Positions 36,201-42,851 of a stretch of 64,000 nucleotides of DNA are shown one piece after another; positions within the stretch are counted from its first letter, which is position 1; each line of letters starts with the position of its first letter. The stretch spans positions 62,001 through 126,000 of the forward strand of contig JAUNHX010000004.1 of assembly GCA_030523765.1 (NCBI GenBank), written 5' to 3'. The stretch is from Bacteroidales bacterium. GTDB lineage: Bacteria; Bacteroidota; Bacteroidia; Bacteroidales; P3. Both the position numbers and the translations under genes were made by a program. The notes below the pieces were generated by a model. The model made no database searches. It saw only the letters and a program-made list of their open reading frames with translations, and was not told the DNA's origin.

Positions 36201-37946
36201 TATCGCAACGTGAAGGTTCAAATTACCGCTACTGAGCCGTTAACGAGTGTTGATTTGGAGTTCCCCAACCGCAAGCGTCTAGGTTTGGAGTTCGCTATCG
36301 ATCCTAAGTGCAGTCACGAAATGGCTTTCGTGATGGCTGTACAGGAAAACGATGATGTGCAGCTGCGTAAGATCTCGCTACCTATCATCGAGGAGGAGTT
36401 TGCTAAGGTGGGTCGTTTCTGGGACGAAAAACTGGGTGTGATCCAAGTGGATACTCCCGATGTGTCGTTCAACTATATGCTCAACCGTTGGTACTTGTAT
36501 CAGGTTTATGCTTCTCGTCTGTTTGCTCGTGCGGGATTCTATCAGGTGGGTGGCGCTACCGGTTTCCGCGATCAGTTACAGGATGTGATGAGCTGCCTTT
36601 ACAGCGATCCCGATTATGCTCGTAGGCAGATTCTCGAGCATGCTGCCCATCAGTTTGCCGAAGGCGATGTGTTACACTGGTGGCATGAAAGTATGTTGAT
36701 GGGTGCTCGCACTACCTTCAGCGATGACTATCTGTGGCTCGTATATGTGGCCTATCAGTATATTATGGTAACAGGCGATAAGGGAATCCTTACCCAACAA
36801 GTAGCCTTCTGTAAGGGCGACCATTTGGCCGATGGTGAAGCTGAGAAGGGTATCCGCTATGTGGTTCCTCAGCACAAGGTGGCTTTGAGTGAGGATCAGC
36901 AAGATGCTGACTTTGAGTATGCTCCGCTGTATGAGCATCTGCGCCGTTCGATGAACCGTTCAATGAGTCGTATCGGCACTCACGGATTGCCGTTGATGGG
37001 TTGTGGCGACTGGAATGATGGTATGAGTAGGGTTGGAGTTGCTGGTAAGGGTGAGAGTGTTTGGGTGGCCTTCTTTATGATGGATTTGCTGCCTAAGATG
37101 GAACAACTTACACTGATGATGCCGGGTGCCGATCTCTCCTATTGCAGCGAGCTTTCGACTTTCCGCAAGCAATTGAACGATTCTATTCAAGATAATGCAT
37201 GGGATGGAGCATGGTTCCTCCGTGCATACTTCGATAATGGTGATCCGATGGGTTCGCGCAACAATACCGAGTGTCAGATCGATCTTATTTCGCAAGCGTG
37301 GAGTATTCTTACCGATGTGGCTACTGAACAACAGAAGGTGTCGGTATTCCGCGAAACGGATGCTCGTTTGGTGAATCGTGCACACGAGATCATCCAACTG
37401 CTAACGCCTCCATTCCAGCATTCTGCCAACAATCCAGGATACATTATGCGTTATCCGGAAGGGGTGCGTGAAAATGGTGGCCAGTACACGCATGGTGCTA
37501 TGTGGTATATTATGGCTCAACTCAAAGAGGGCCGTACCGATATGGCCTATTTCCTATATTCGCTTATCAATCCTATCCATCGTACCTCTTCGCTAGCCGA
37601 TGTGCTGAAGTATCAAGTGGAGCCCTATTGTATTGCTGCTGATATCTATAGCAATCGTCAGCATCCCGGTCGGGGTGGTTGGACTTGGTACACAGGTTCG
37701 GCTTCGTGGGCTTACAAGACGGGTATCGAGAATATTTTGGGATTGCAGAAACAGGGCAACAGCCTTACTATCGAACCTCATATTCCTTCGGAATGGGATC
37801 ATTTCTCGATGCGTTATCGCTTTGGTTCGACGCTATATACCATCATTTATCGTCGATCCTCACCCTCCCCTACACCAATCAATCCTGTTACCATCGAGTT
37901 GATTGACGACGGTCAACCTCACGAGGTAGTATTGGGAAGTAAATAG
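30261..37946 (+). CDS. Cyclic beta-1,2-glucan synthase-like giant protein (GT84 + glycoamylase-like + GH94)
   Basis: 2561 residues, close to the 2800-2900 of NdvB/ChvB/Cgs. A helical N-terminal region (1-260) is followed by two membrane helices (about 265-315). The GT84 domain comes next, with T-L-D-T-D-T-E near 494 and H-R-W-T-R-G-D-W-Q near 640, followed by helices at about 690-740 and 820-875. A glycoamylase-like domain (about 890-1290) contains W-G-I-S-E-T-A-Y. The GH94 phosphorylase half runs from about 1315 to 2510, with F-R-D2104-Q-L-Q-D2108 and G-D-W-N-D-G-M near 2248. In the family, GT84 polymerises glucose from UDP-glucose onto a protein-bound primer, and GH94 trims chain length by phosphorolysis. 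It is alone, with its own promoter and terminator and no ndvA-like exporter nearby. The exact linkage made is inferred. Confidence 0.88.
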   Translation: MKNKYKYFKDSLKEITRYYSLLVEETQSQRIVGSTNEWVLDNYYMISEQEKVLRADLRSKEFRNVGMQRLEAISQLLKRYLQKCHFQIDKTLLLRFLSQVQLKQKDYLTYPEVYALLPILKTVLIGELAELCHRLRESGAYHYSPTDKAAADMERLNESARDNLLMMNIFNSLKKVTKLPVSELIEQVSFSERVLKGEKADMFDQMYDKTKDDYRARIIRLAKKRHMKEYDLVKELVAKADEKEEHVGWQLFPPKHWNARAHWYIAIVVLATAALGVGFARLAVGEWNWITIVLSVLMLVPMSQVVIDLFNQLLYRIHKPINTFKIKFKDGLIPKEYATMVIMPTILKNKQKTVELLEQLEVYYLSNINRASDGQRLEGRPQNLYYTLIGDAAAYKEADAPWDDEVVEAGLTKVKELNEKYGAPIFNFVYRKRAWSDGEQTYLGHERKRGAILHFNDLVLGQTSEADREKRFRCETISQWLEGSEPDIQFIITLDTDTELVLYSAQKLIGAMAHPLNRARLSADGRRVDQGYGIMQPRVNVDVEVTNKSRYAQLFAGLGGLDVYTTASFELYQDIFNEGSFCGKGIYDLRVFQQVLKGTFPENLILSHDLIEGCHIRCGLINDLELFDDNPSNYIDDAKRHHRWTRGDWQIIGWLKNRVRNEQGDKVKNQVNTLGRWKIFDNLRRSVLSLGVVVMIFAGYAFGIGNSMIMDFSAAWYVLAAFIVVASPIVFFILGQITKLPSFGKRYHYYATLMRGFKVIIYRSVVQFALLPKEAWMYTDALVRACYRMWFSHRDLLAWITSDEAAKSTKGTLGDYLVKFWFNYICSALLLLLTCLLVNNRSEVTVADIMAVVAAVITCVVWCGAPFLMYWLGKKFPQNKKHLNEQETAEVRQLAKDTWHFFDSMIVEQNNYLIPDNYQLDRENKADYKTSPTNIGFSLTAIVSAAQLGFIEHRSAIDRIGHVIDTITRLEKWNGHLFNWYHIGTLKALPNFFISTCDSGNFVACLYVVKGYLEEHLDDEDSEALLHSISRLIDQTDFSKLYNPELDVFSIGYDYGMHSLLPYHYNNFASEARLTSFLTIAQGDAPYKHWFCLDKTLVQYKGYKGVASWYGTLFEYFMPLIFLPTYKHTLMDETYSFAIRAQRSFIRNMESTRGVEKGCPWGISETAYHELDDAQNYKYHAFGVPYLKFQNTTPDRIVISPYSSLMTIGVNDRAVYENMQSFKRLNMYDDMGFYESYDEEDRVPVEAHYAHHQGMILASLANYLGDHCLQRFFMAEPVMKSMETLLKEKAQVKPYIDLKVTQYKRYQYSKEQTESDAREYEGIATMPEIGVLSNGHYTVLLNDRGSGFSRYKNIMLNRYRKISADHYGIYLFVRNLKNDKLWSSTYAPLDVVPQGYRVVFASDKITFFRIDEGIETKTEITVIKDQLAEIRRYSFTNNTNSDVDLELTTYGEVVLAPHQDDENHRVFNGMNILSEYEKEHDALLLSKTVQGVVDSRYFVMHKLFVADEENDLSSSITEYETSRLRFLGRGRSLAHALVLESRRTLSNTVGTTLDPIMSMRRRIHVPAGKQVSAFMLTGFGKSREQLLNIAELYNDGVDIDHAFDTASVFNNMRTSMSLLKGSQMRLYNNISKYMLQTANLGNERQQVLAKNKLSQSGLWRFGISGDLTILLVEIDNINRSGYAKEMMRAYEYYKVHGLMLDIVFINDEQGEQREGLTHFIRNLANTEHLWMSHQQAGHVYVLNGTDISDDERTLLRTVACLTFNTRDGLTIQEQLERLEKINQHYQDQVEYPVRKPSAEFHVWSSLQFYNQYGGFDNEGRDYVITNTNTPMPWVNVMANPRFGCVVSSTMAGFTFAFNAQQFKLTGWSNDIVRDSSSEMLLINKQCFVPATARHGQGFSAFDAEYDDMKVMVRLFVSSEYAEKYYQIRIENKTDKVLPVQLDMMYKLVLGLSEEQTARYLYSEWDAENNSLMVRNVYHEIYRNVKVQITATEPLTSVDLEFPNRKRLGLEFAIDPKCSHEMAFVMAVQENDDVQLRKISLPIIEEEFAKVGRFWDEKLGVIQVDTPDVSFNYMLNRWYLYQVYASRLFARAGFYQVGGATGFRDQLQDVMSCLYSDPDYARRQILEHAAHQFAEGDVLHWWHESMLMGARTTFSDDYLWLVYVAYQYIMVTGDKGILTQQVAFCKGDHLADGEAEKGIRYVVPQHKVALSEDQQDADFEYAPLYEHLRRSMNRSMSRIGTHGLPLMGCGDWNDGMSRVGVAGKGESVWVAFFMMDLLPKMEQLTLMMPGADLSYCSELSTFRKQLNDSIQDNAWDGAWFLRAYFDNGDPMGSRNNTECQIDLISQAWSILTDVATEQQKVSVFRETDARLVNRAHEIIQLLTPPFQHSANNPGYIMRYPEGVRENGGQYTHGAMWYIMAQLKEGRTDMAYFLYSLINPIHRTSSLADVLKYQVEPYCIAADIYSNRQHPGRGGWTWYTGSASWAYKTGIENILGLQKQGNSLTIEPHIPSEWDHFSMRYRFGSTLYTIIYRRSSPSPTPINPVTIELIDDGQPHEVVLGSK

Positions 37947-37974
37947 ACTTCTAATCGATTGTTTTAGTTAAGAA

Positions 37975-38016
37975 AGCGGCAGCCTATACCTAGTAGGCTG
38001 CCGCTCTTGATTTTTC
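37975..38016 (+). terminator. Terminator of the glucan synthase-like gene
   Basis: A 12-bp GC-rich stem begins AGCGGCAGCCTA (37975-37986), pairs with 37994-38005, and is followed by CTTGATTTTTC. It starts 29 bases after the stop and has nearly the same stem as the hairpin at 62065. Confidence 0.85.
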
Positions 38017-38044
38017 TGTATTCTCCCTTAGAGTATATAGTAGT

Positions 38045-38100
38045 AATCTCACTATGTTTAGTGATTCACCTATCACTAAATCGCTATTTATACTGAGATT
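38045..38100. promoter_or_regulatory. Nested palindrome upstream of the porin/imelysin cluster (possible operator)
   Basis: An inner inverted repeat of 9-6-9 bases (TTTAGTGAT at 38057-38065, ATCACTAAA at 38072-38080) lies inside an outer 7-bp pair (38045-38051 with 38094-38100). It is 57-112 bases before the porin ATG. The symmetric 24-base inner element looks like a dimeric repressor site. A metal regulator would fit the genes downstream, but the sequence is not a recognisable Fur box. Confidence 0.5.
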
Positions 38101-38156
38101 GGGATTGGGGAAATAATATGAATTTTGCAATTGAAAATCGATAATAAGACTTTGAT

Positions 38157-39479
38157 ATGAAATATAGATTATCAGCGTTTTGCCTTTTTACCTGCCTATT
38201 GGTAGCGGGTACTATTTTTGCTCAACAAACGCATAAAACCGATACGGTGTACGTAAAAAACAAGATTAGTGATCGCTTGACTATTGGTGGTTATGGCGAA
38301 GCAACATTCAAATACAATTTCTATAGCGATAATGCTTTTCGCTATAGTTATGCTAACCGATATGCTGAGTCGAAGGGGCATGGGCAAGTGGATCTGCCTC
38401 ATGTAGTTCTGATGCTTGGCTACGACTTTGGTAATGGTTGGACAATGGGTACTGAGGTGGAGTTTGAACACGGGGGTGTTGAGGCTGCCTTAGAGATAGA
38501 GCAGGAGGAGACGGGTGAGTTCGAGCAAGAGATAGAGCGTGGCGGCGAGGTAGCGTTGGAGCAGTTCTGGATTCAGAAGAGTTGGGGACGCGGAGTGAAC
38601 CTGCGTGTGGGTCATATCGTTGTTCCGGTGGGAGCTGTTAATAATGCTCATCTCCCTACTGAGTTTAGCAATGTGTTCCGTCCTGAAGGTGAGAATACTA
38701 TTCTGCCTTGTACCTGGCATGAAACAGGTATCAGTCTTTGGGGCCGTAACAATAATTGGCGTTATGAGTTGCAACTTATTCCTTCGCTCAATAGCACTAT
38801 GTTCAATGTTAGTGGTTGGGCTCACGATGCCTCTCCGTCAGCATATGAGTTCCGTGTGGCAAACAAACCAGCTTTGGCTGTCCGTGTTGATAACTATACG
38901 ATACCAGGCTTGCGGTTGAGCATGAGCGGTTTTGTTGGTAATACCTTTAATAATGATATTGTTACTGAAGAGAACTCTACTACCTATGCAAATGTGCAAG
39001 GGACGATGGTGATAGGGGCTTTCGATTTCCAGTATCGTCGCGGTAGATTGTTGGCTCGCGGTAATGTGGATTATGGCTACTTATCGGAGGCGGCACTCAT
39101 AAGTCGCTATAATGGTTATCTGCCTAACAGTAGTTCGGCTCCCTATCCTCACACGCTAGTGGGTGAGACCGCTTGTGCTGCTGGATTGGAACTGGCATGC
39201 AATATCCTCAAGCCTACAAGTCCTAAACGAATGCTGCTTTTTGCTCGCTACGATTATTATGATTCATATAGTCCTGCGAAGGTAATATCGAGTGGACAAG
39301 AGGTGCCTTTGGCCGATTATCCCTGGACGGAACGTAGTGTGGTGAGTGCTGGATTTAACTATTACCCGATGCCTCAGATTGTGGTGAAGGGCGAGGTGGG
39401 CTACCGTATGTTTGCTAGCCAATATAATAATGAACCCTGGATTGCTTTAGGTATTGCCTATAGCGGATTTTTTAATTAA
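38157..39479 (+). CDS. Porin-like outer-membrane beta-barrel protein
   Basis: 440 residues with a clean signal peptide (M-K-Y-R-L-S-A-F ... T-I-F-A-Q, cleavage near 22). I-G-G-Y-G-E-A-T-F begins the barrel, as in many Bacteroidota phosphate-porin-like (OprP/O) proteins. An acidic insert at about 110-130 contains ten Glu in under 20 residues. Strands continue to a C-terminal ending in F-N. The acidic loop could attract cations, which would suit an iron-uptake setting; that is inference. It is the first gene of the plus-strand cluster with imelysin and the di-heme protein. Confidence 0.75.
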   Translation: MKYRLSAFCLFTCLLVAGTIFAQQTHKTDTVYVKNKISDRLTIGGYGEATFKYNFYSDNAFRYSYANRYAESKGHGQVDLPHVVLMLGYDFGNGWTMGTEVEFEHGGVEAALEIEQEETGEFEQEIERGGEVALEQFWIQKSWGRGVNLRVGHIVVPVGAVNNAHLPTEFSNVFRPEGENTILPCTWHETGISLWGRNNNWRYELQLIPSLNSTMFNVSGWAHDASPSAYEFRVANKPALAVRVDNYTIPGLRLSMSGFVGNTFNNDIVTEENSTTYANVQGTMVIGAFDFQYRRGRLLARGNVDYGYLSEAALISRYNGYLPNSSSAPYPHTLVGETACAAGLELACNILKPTSPKRMLLFARYDYYDSYSPAKVISSGQEVPLADYPWTERSVVSAGFNYYPMPQIVVKGEVGYRMFASQYNNEPWIALGIAYSGFFN

Positions 39480-39488
39480 TACTTGAAT

Positions 39489-39586
39489 CGATGTGCCACG
39501 ATGTGGAACAAACTGTCTGTCAGGATGCAAAACAAAAGCGACTACACAATAGAATTTGAATGCTCCTGTTCCCTAGTGGTACATCG
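39489..39586 (+). other. Long nested hairpin between the porin and imelysin genes
   Basis: An 11-bp outer stem (39489-39499 with 39576-39586, one G-U pair) and a 6-bp inner stem (39505-39510 with 39567-39572) enclose a 56-base loop. A T-rich run follows. It may be an attenuator or partial terminator setting different expression of the two genes, or a structured regulatory RNA. Confidence 0.5.
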
Positions 39587-39633
39587 TTCTTTTTGTTGAT
39601 TATATTAATTGTATAACTAAAATAAAAAGTATT

Positions 39634-40782
39634 ATGAAATTAAAAAGAGTTGTATTAGGTCTTGCTGTCATCGGTCTGATGGCTGGTATGACATCATGTA
39701 AAGACACAACAGAAGAAGAAAACAACGAAACCAAAGCTGCTGTTATCGATCAATATCTGAATGGAACGGTGGCTCCTACTTACACGGCATTAGCCAACAA
39801 AACACAAGAATTGGTAGAAGCGCTGCAGACGCTGCAGAACAGTCGCACCAATGCAAATGTGTCGGCTGCTTGTGATGTGTTCCTCGATGCTCGTGAGCAG
39901 TGGGAGAAGAGTGAGGCTTTCCTCTTTGGTGCTGCTAGCGATTTCGGTATCGATCCTCATATCGATTCGTGGCCGCTCGATGAGGATGGTTTCAATACCA
40001 TGATGAGCAATACGCAGCAGATGCAGGCGTTGGCTGGCGAAGAAGGTGATGTCTATGCTGGTGAATATTTGGGCAATGCTTTGCTTGGTTTTCACGGTAT
40101 AGAGTATATCCTGTTTAGCAACGGTCAGCCTAAAGATGCTAGCGAGATTAGCGATCTGCATATGACTTATGCTGTGGCTGTGGCTGGCGATCTGCGTAAT
40201 CGCTGTTTCCAACTCGAGGTTAGCTGGTTGGGCGACGATGCTGCTCCTTCACATGTGGCTCGCGTTGAAGAACTTGAACTGAACTGCACTGTGAATGGTA
40301 GCGATAATTCCTATGGCGATAACATGCGCAAGGCTGGTGAGGCTGGTAGCACCTATAGCACCAAGACTCAGGCTTTGTTGGCTATCGTTGATGGCTGCCG
40401 TACTATTGCCGATGAGGTGGGTACTAGCAAGATAGGCAAGCCTCACAATGGAGAGGATCCTACCTATATTGAGTCGCCTTATAGCCAAAAATCGATCCTC
40501 GATTTCTACAACAACATTATTAGCATTCAGAATGCCTACATGGGAGGCATTAGTACCAGTCGTGATGAGTCGAAATCGCTGCATAACTATGTGAAGACGC
40601 TCGATGCTGATCTTGATGCACGTGTGATTGCTGCTATCAACAATGCGCTCACCGCCATCCAAAATATGAAAGCTCCCTTTGTTAATAACTTTACTGATGC
40701 TAGTGCTGGTGTAGCTAGCGAAGCATGTCAGGCTGTTGACGAGATTTTGGCTGAGGTAGCAACTAAACTGAGAACAAAATAA
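39634..40782 (+). CDS. Imelysin-family lipoprotein
   Basis: 382 residues, lipoprotein with Cys22 (G-M-T-S-C-K-D). The imelysin G-x-H-x-x-E signature is G152-F-H154-G-I-E157. The rest is alpha-helical, with duplicated helical bundles as in IrpA and ICMP proteins. The family is iron-regulated and linked to iron uptake, and relatives (EfeO M75 domain) bind metal. In Bacteroidota imelysins are often beside di-heme proteins, as here. It would act in the periplasm or at the outer membrane. Confidence 0.9.
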   Translation: MKLKRVVLGLAVIGLMAGMTSCKDTTEEENNETKAAVIDQYLNGTVAPTYTALANKTQELVEALQTLQNSRTNANVSAACDVFLDAREQWEKSEAFLFGAASDFGIDPHIDSWPLDEDGFNTMMSNTQQMQALAGEEGDVYAGEYLGNALLGFHGIEYILFSNGQPKDASEISDLHMTYAVAVAGDLRNRCFQLEVSWLGDDAAPSHVARVEELELNCTVNGSDNSYGDNMRKAGEAGSTYSTKTQALLAIVDGCRTIADEVGTSKIGKPHNGEDPTYIESPYSQKSILDFYNNIISIQNAYMGGISTSRDESKSLHNYVKTLDADLDARVIAAINNALTAIQNMKAPFVNNFTDASAGVASEACQAVDEILAEVATKLRTK

Positions 40783-40810
40783 CTTTTTGACATAACAAAT
40801 CAATATTCAG

Positions 40811-40833
40811 AGAACCCCAATAAGAGGGGTTCT
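40811..40833 (+). other. Hairpin between the imelysin and di-heme genes
   Basis: An 8-bp perfect stem (40811-40818 with 40826-40833) and 7-base loop lie 28 bases after the imelysin stop. The tail is only mildly T-rich, so read-through is expected. It may protect or process the 3' end of the imelysin message. Confidence 0.55.
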
Positions 40834-40876
40834 TTGGGTGTTGAAGGCTCAAGAATTATTAATAAAATATAATGTA

Positions 40877-42454
40877 ATGAAAACACATTTTAAATCTTTG
40901 CTAGTGTGTGGTGCGCTGGTACTACCATTGTTGATGGTAAGTTGTAACCGCAATGAGACCGACGATAATGCTAATCTGAATAGCATTATGGAAGAGACTT
41001 ATGCTGGCGGGTTGTTAGGTACTACATTCAATACTTCGGCTTCGGCTTATGAGGATCCCACTCCTGCTGTGGAACGGGCTGGCTTGGTTAATGAGTTCAA
41101 ATATGGTGAGTATTTCTTTGAAAGAACCATCACTCAAAACAATGCCCCTTTTAACGGATTGGGTCCCGTTTATGTGCGTTCGTCGTGTATTAGTTGTCAT
41201 CCTGGTTATGGTCATGGAAAACGTATGGATCGCTACCGTGCCGATGATTGGGGTAATGGTTATCTACTTGTGGTATACGATAGGACTACCGATGCTTATG
41301 AGAAATCGGTGGCTGGTATGCCTCAAACCAAGGCAGTAGCACCTTTCAAAGCGCCTATCGATGAGTCGAAAATTCAGATTGCTTGGCTCAACTACACCGA
41401 TGAATGGGGCAATCGTTTCGATGATGGTGAGAGTTATGATCTAATCTATCCAGAGGTAAATATTCCTGAGGATGCTTTCTATGCTCCATTGGTAACACCT
41501 TATGCTAACCTGGCGTTCCGTTTGGAGGGCACTATCGGTATATATGGCACGGGTTTGCTCGATGCTATTCCTGACGATTCACTCAAGGCTCAGTATCAGA
41601 GAGAATATGATGCTGGTGTGGAACTGAATCCTGCTATCTGGGCTGGCAATGATTGGGCATCGCTCTATGGCAACACCAACCACCCGAAACGTTTCACCTA
41701 TGCGCTAAGTCGTGGCCCGCTGCAAGATGCTGCTGGTGCTAATGCTATATGGAATATTACTAACGTAACTCGTAGCGATCGTCGCAAGCATTATCTTGAC
41801 TTGAATGGTACCATCTACGCTACTACCGCTTCAAAAGATCCCGATGTTCAGGCTTCGTTCTATGACTATTTCCCTGATTGGAACAAGACGGGTAATGTGG
41901 AGACCGATATATACAACTATTTGACCTCGAAAGAACTACCTGTTGAGATGAAAGATGAGGACTATGTGAACTTTATGGTTTGGCATCGTGGTTTAGCTGT
42001 TCCAGCTGCACGTAACCTCAGCGACACTACCATTCAACGTGGTCGCAAACTGTTTCGTGAGATGGGTTGTACCTATTGCCATCGTCCTTCGTGGACTACT
42101 GGTAGCGATAACTTCACTGATCCTAACGGCTTCTTTAAAGATGGAGACGCTCGTTTGCCTCGCTATCCCAATCAGAAGATTTGGCCTTATACCGATATGG
42201 TACAGCACCGTTTGTTTATGAAGAACGATATCCGTACGGGTTGGTGCCGTACTACTCCTTTGTGGGGTCGTGGTCTTTCGCAGATCTGTACGGGTGCTAG
42301 CGATCGTTTGCATGACTTCCGTGCACGCAATGTCATCGAGGCTATCATGTGGCATGGTGCTCCTCAAAGTGATGCTCGCCGTTCGGTAGAGAATTTCCGC
42401 AAGCTATCAAAGAAGGATCGTGATGCTGTGGTTGCCTTCATCAATGCAATATAA
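40877..42454 (+). CDS. Di-heme oxidoreductase-family lipoprotein (DHOR, thiol oxidoreductase-like)
   Basis: 525 residues from the ATG at 40877; the GTG at 40838 would put 13 residues before the signal peptide. Lipoprotein Cys23 (L-M-V-S-C-N). Two c-type heme sites are present, C104-I-S-C-H108 and C398-T-Y-C-H402. The C-terminal part, with L-W-G-R-G-L and H-D-F-R-A-R-N-V-I-E-A-I-M-W-H-G, is diagnostic of the DHOR family. Activity is unproven; peroxidase and electron-transfer roles have been proposed. Heme attachment needs a periplasmic cytochrome c assembly system, and the CcsBA gene is next. Confidence 0.9.
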   Translation: MKTHFKSLLVCGALVLPLLMVSCNRNETDDNANLNSIMEETYAGGLLGTTFNTSASAYEDPTPAVERAGLVNEFKYGEYFFERTITQNNAPFNGLGPVYVRSSCISCHPGYGHGKRMDRYRADDWGNGYLLVVYDRTTDAYEKSVAGMPQTKAVAPFKAPIDESKIQIAWLNYTDEWGNRFDDGESYDLIYPEVNIPEDAFYAPLVTPYANLAFRLEGTIGIYGTGLLDAIPDDSLKAQYQREYDAGVELNPAIWAGNDWASLYGNTNHPKRFTYALSRGPLQDAAGANAIWNITNVTRSDRRKHYLDLNGTIYATTASKDPDVQASFYDYFPDWNKTGNVETDIYNYLTSKELPVEMKDEDYVNFMVWHRGLAVPAARNLSDTTIQRGRKLFREMGCTYCHRPSWTTGSDNFTDPNGFFKDGDARLPRYPNQKIWPYTDMVQHRLFMKNDIRTGWCRTTPLWGRGLSQICTGASDRLHDFRARNVIEAIMWHGAPQSDARRSVENFRKLSKKDRDAVVAFINAI

Positions 42455-42730
42455 TGATGGTAAGTTTTATAAATTCTTATTTTGAAAAATAGTTAGTCAA
42501 TATGAGTGAACCCTAGCCTTTCAGCGGTATCGCTATTACGCGGCAGAGTAAGCATGATTGCTTTATTCTTGACTTCCGCAATGCTTAATACGCTGCATCG
42601 TGTTGTTCTTCTTCCCAGATTTCTAACTAAAATAAGTGTATATAACAAGTAAGCAATTTATAGAATTAACCTATATAATATGAGTATTGGTTTCATTTTT
42701 TTAATCGTATTATTAATGTAATTTGTGGTC
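42455..42730. other. Non-coding gap after the di-heme gene
   Basis: No gene is supported. A short open stretch near 42520-42585 could encode F-S-G-I-A-I-T-R-Q-S-K-H-D-C-F-I-L-D-F-R-N-A followed by a stop. It is protein-like and could be a gene remnant, but it is too short to assign. An imperfect inverted repeat (AAGCATGATTGC near 42550, GCAATGCTT near 42578) overlaps it. Confidence 0.4.
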
Positions 42731-42768
42731 GAGCCGTCAGAGATTACATACTCTGTCGGCTCTTTTTT
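42731..42768 (+). terminator. Terminator of the porin-imelysin-di-heme cluster
   Basis: The stem GAGCCG/CGGCTC, extended by CAGAG/CTCTG across one mismatch (42731-42742 with 42751-42762), is followed by TTTTTT. It ends 84 bases before ccsBA, so ccsBA probably has its own promoter, which I could not identify. Confidence 0.85.
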
Positions 42769-42851
42769 CTAAATATTGACCATGACCTCAGATTCTATCA
42801 AATCCACGATAGTTTTAATGTATAGAACTGACCTAAAGAAAGAAGAAGATT

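Noticed and set aside
40838-40876. GTG start for the di-heme lipoprotein
   Set aside because: It would put 13 polar residues before a clean lipoprotein signal; the ATG at 40877 starts exactly at the signal.
42515-42590. Protein-like fragment after the di-heme gene
   Set aside because: About 22 codons with no start and no recognisable family; too short to call a pseudogene, so only noted as a gap comment.
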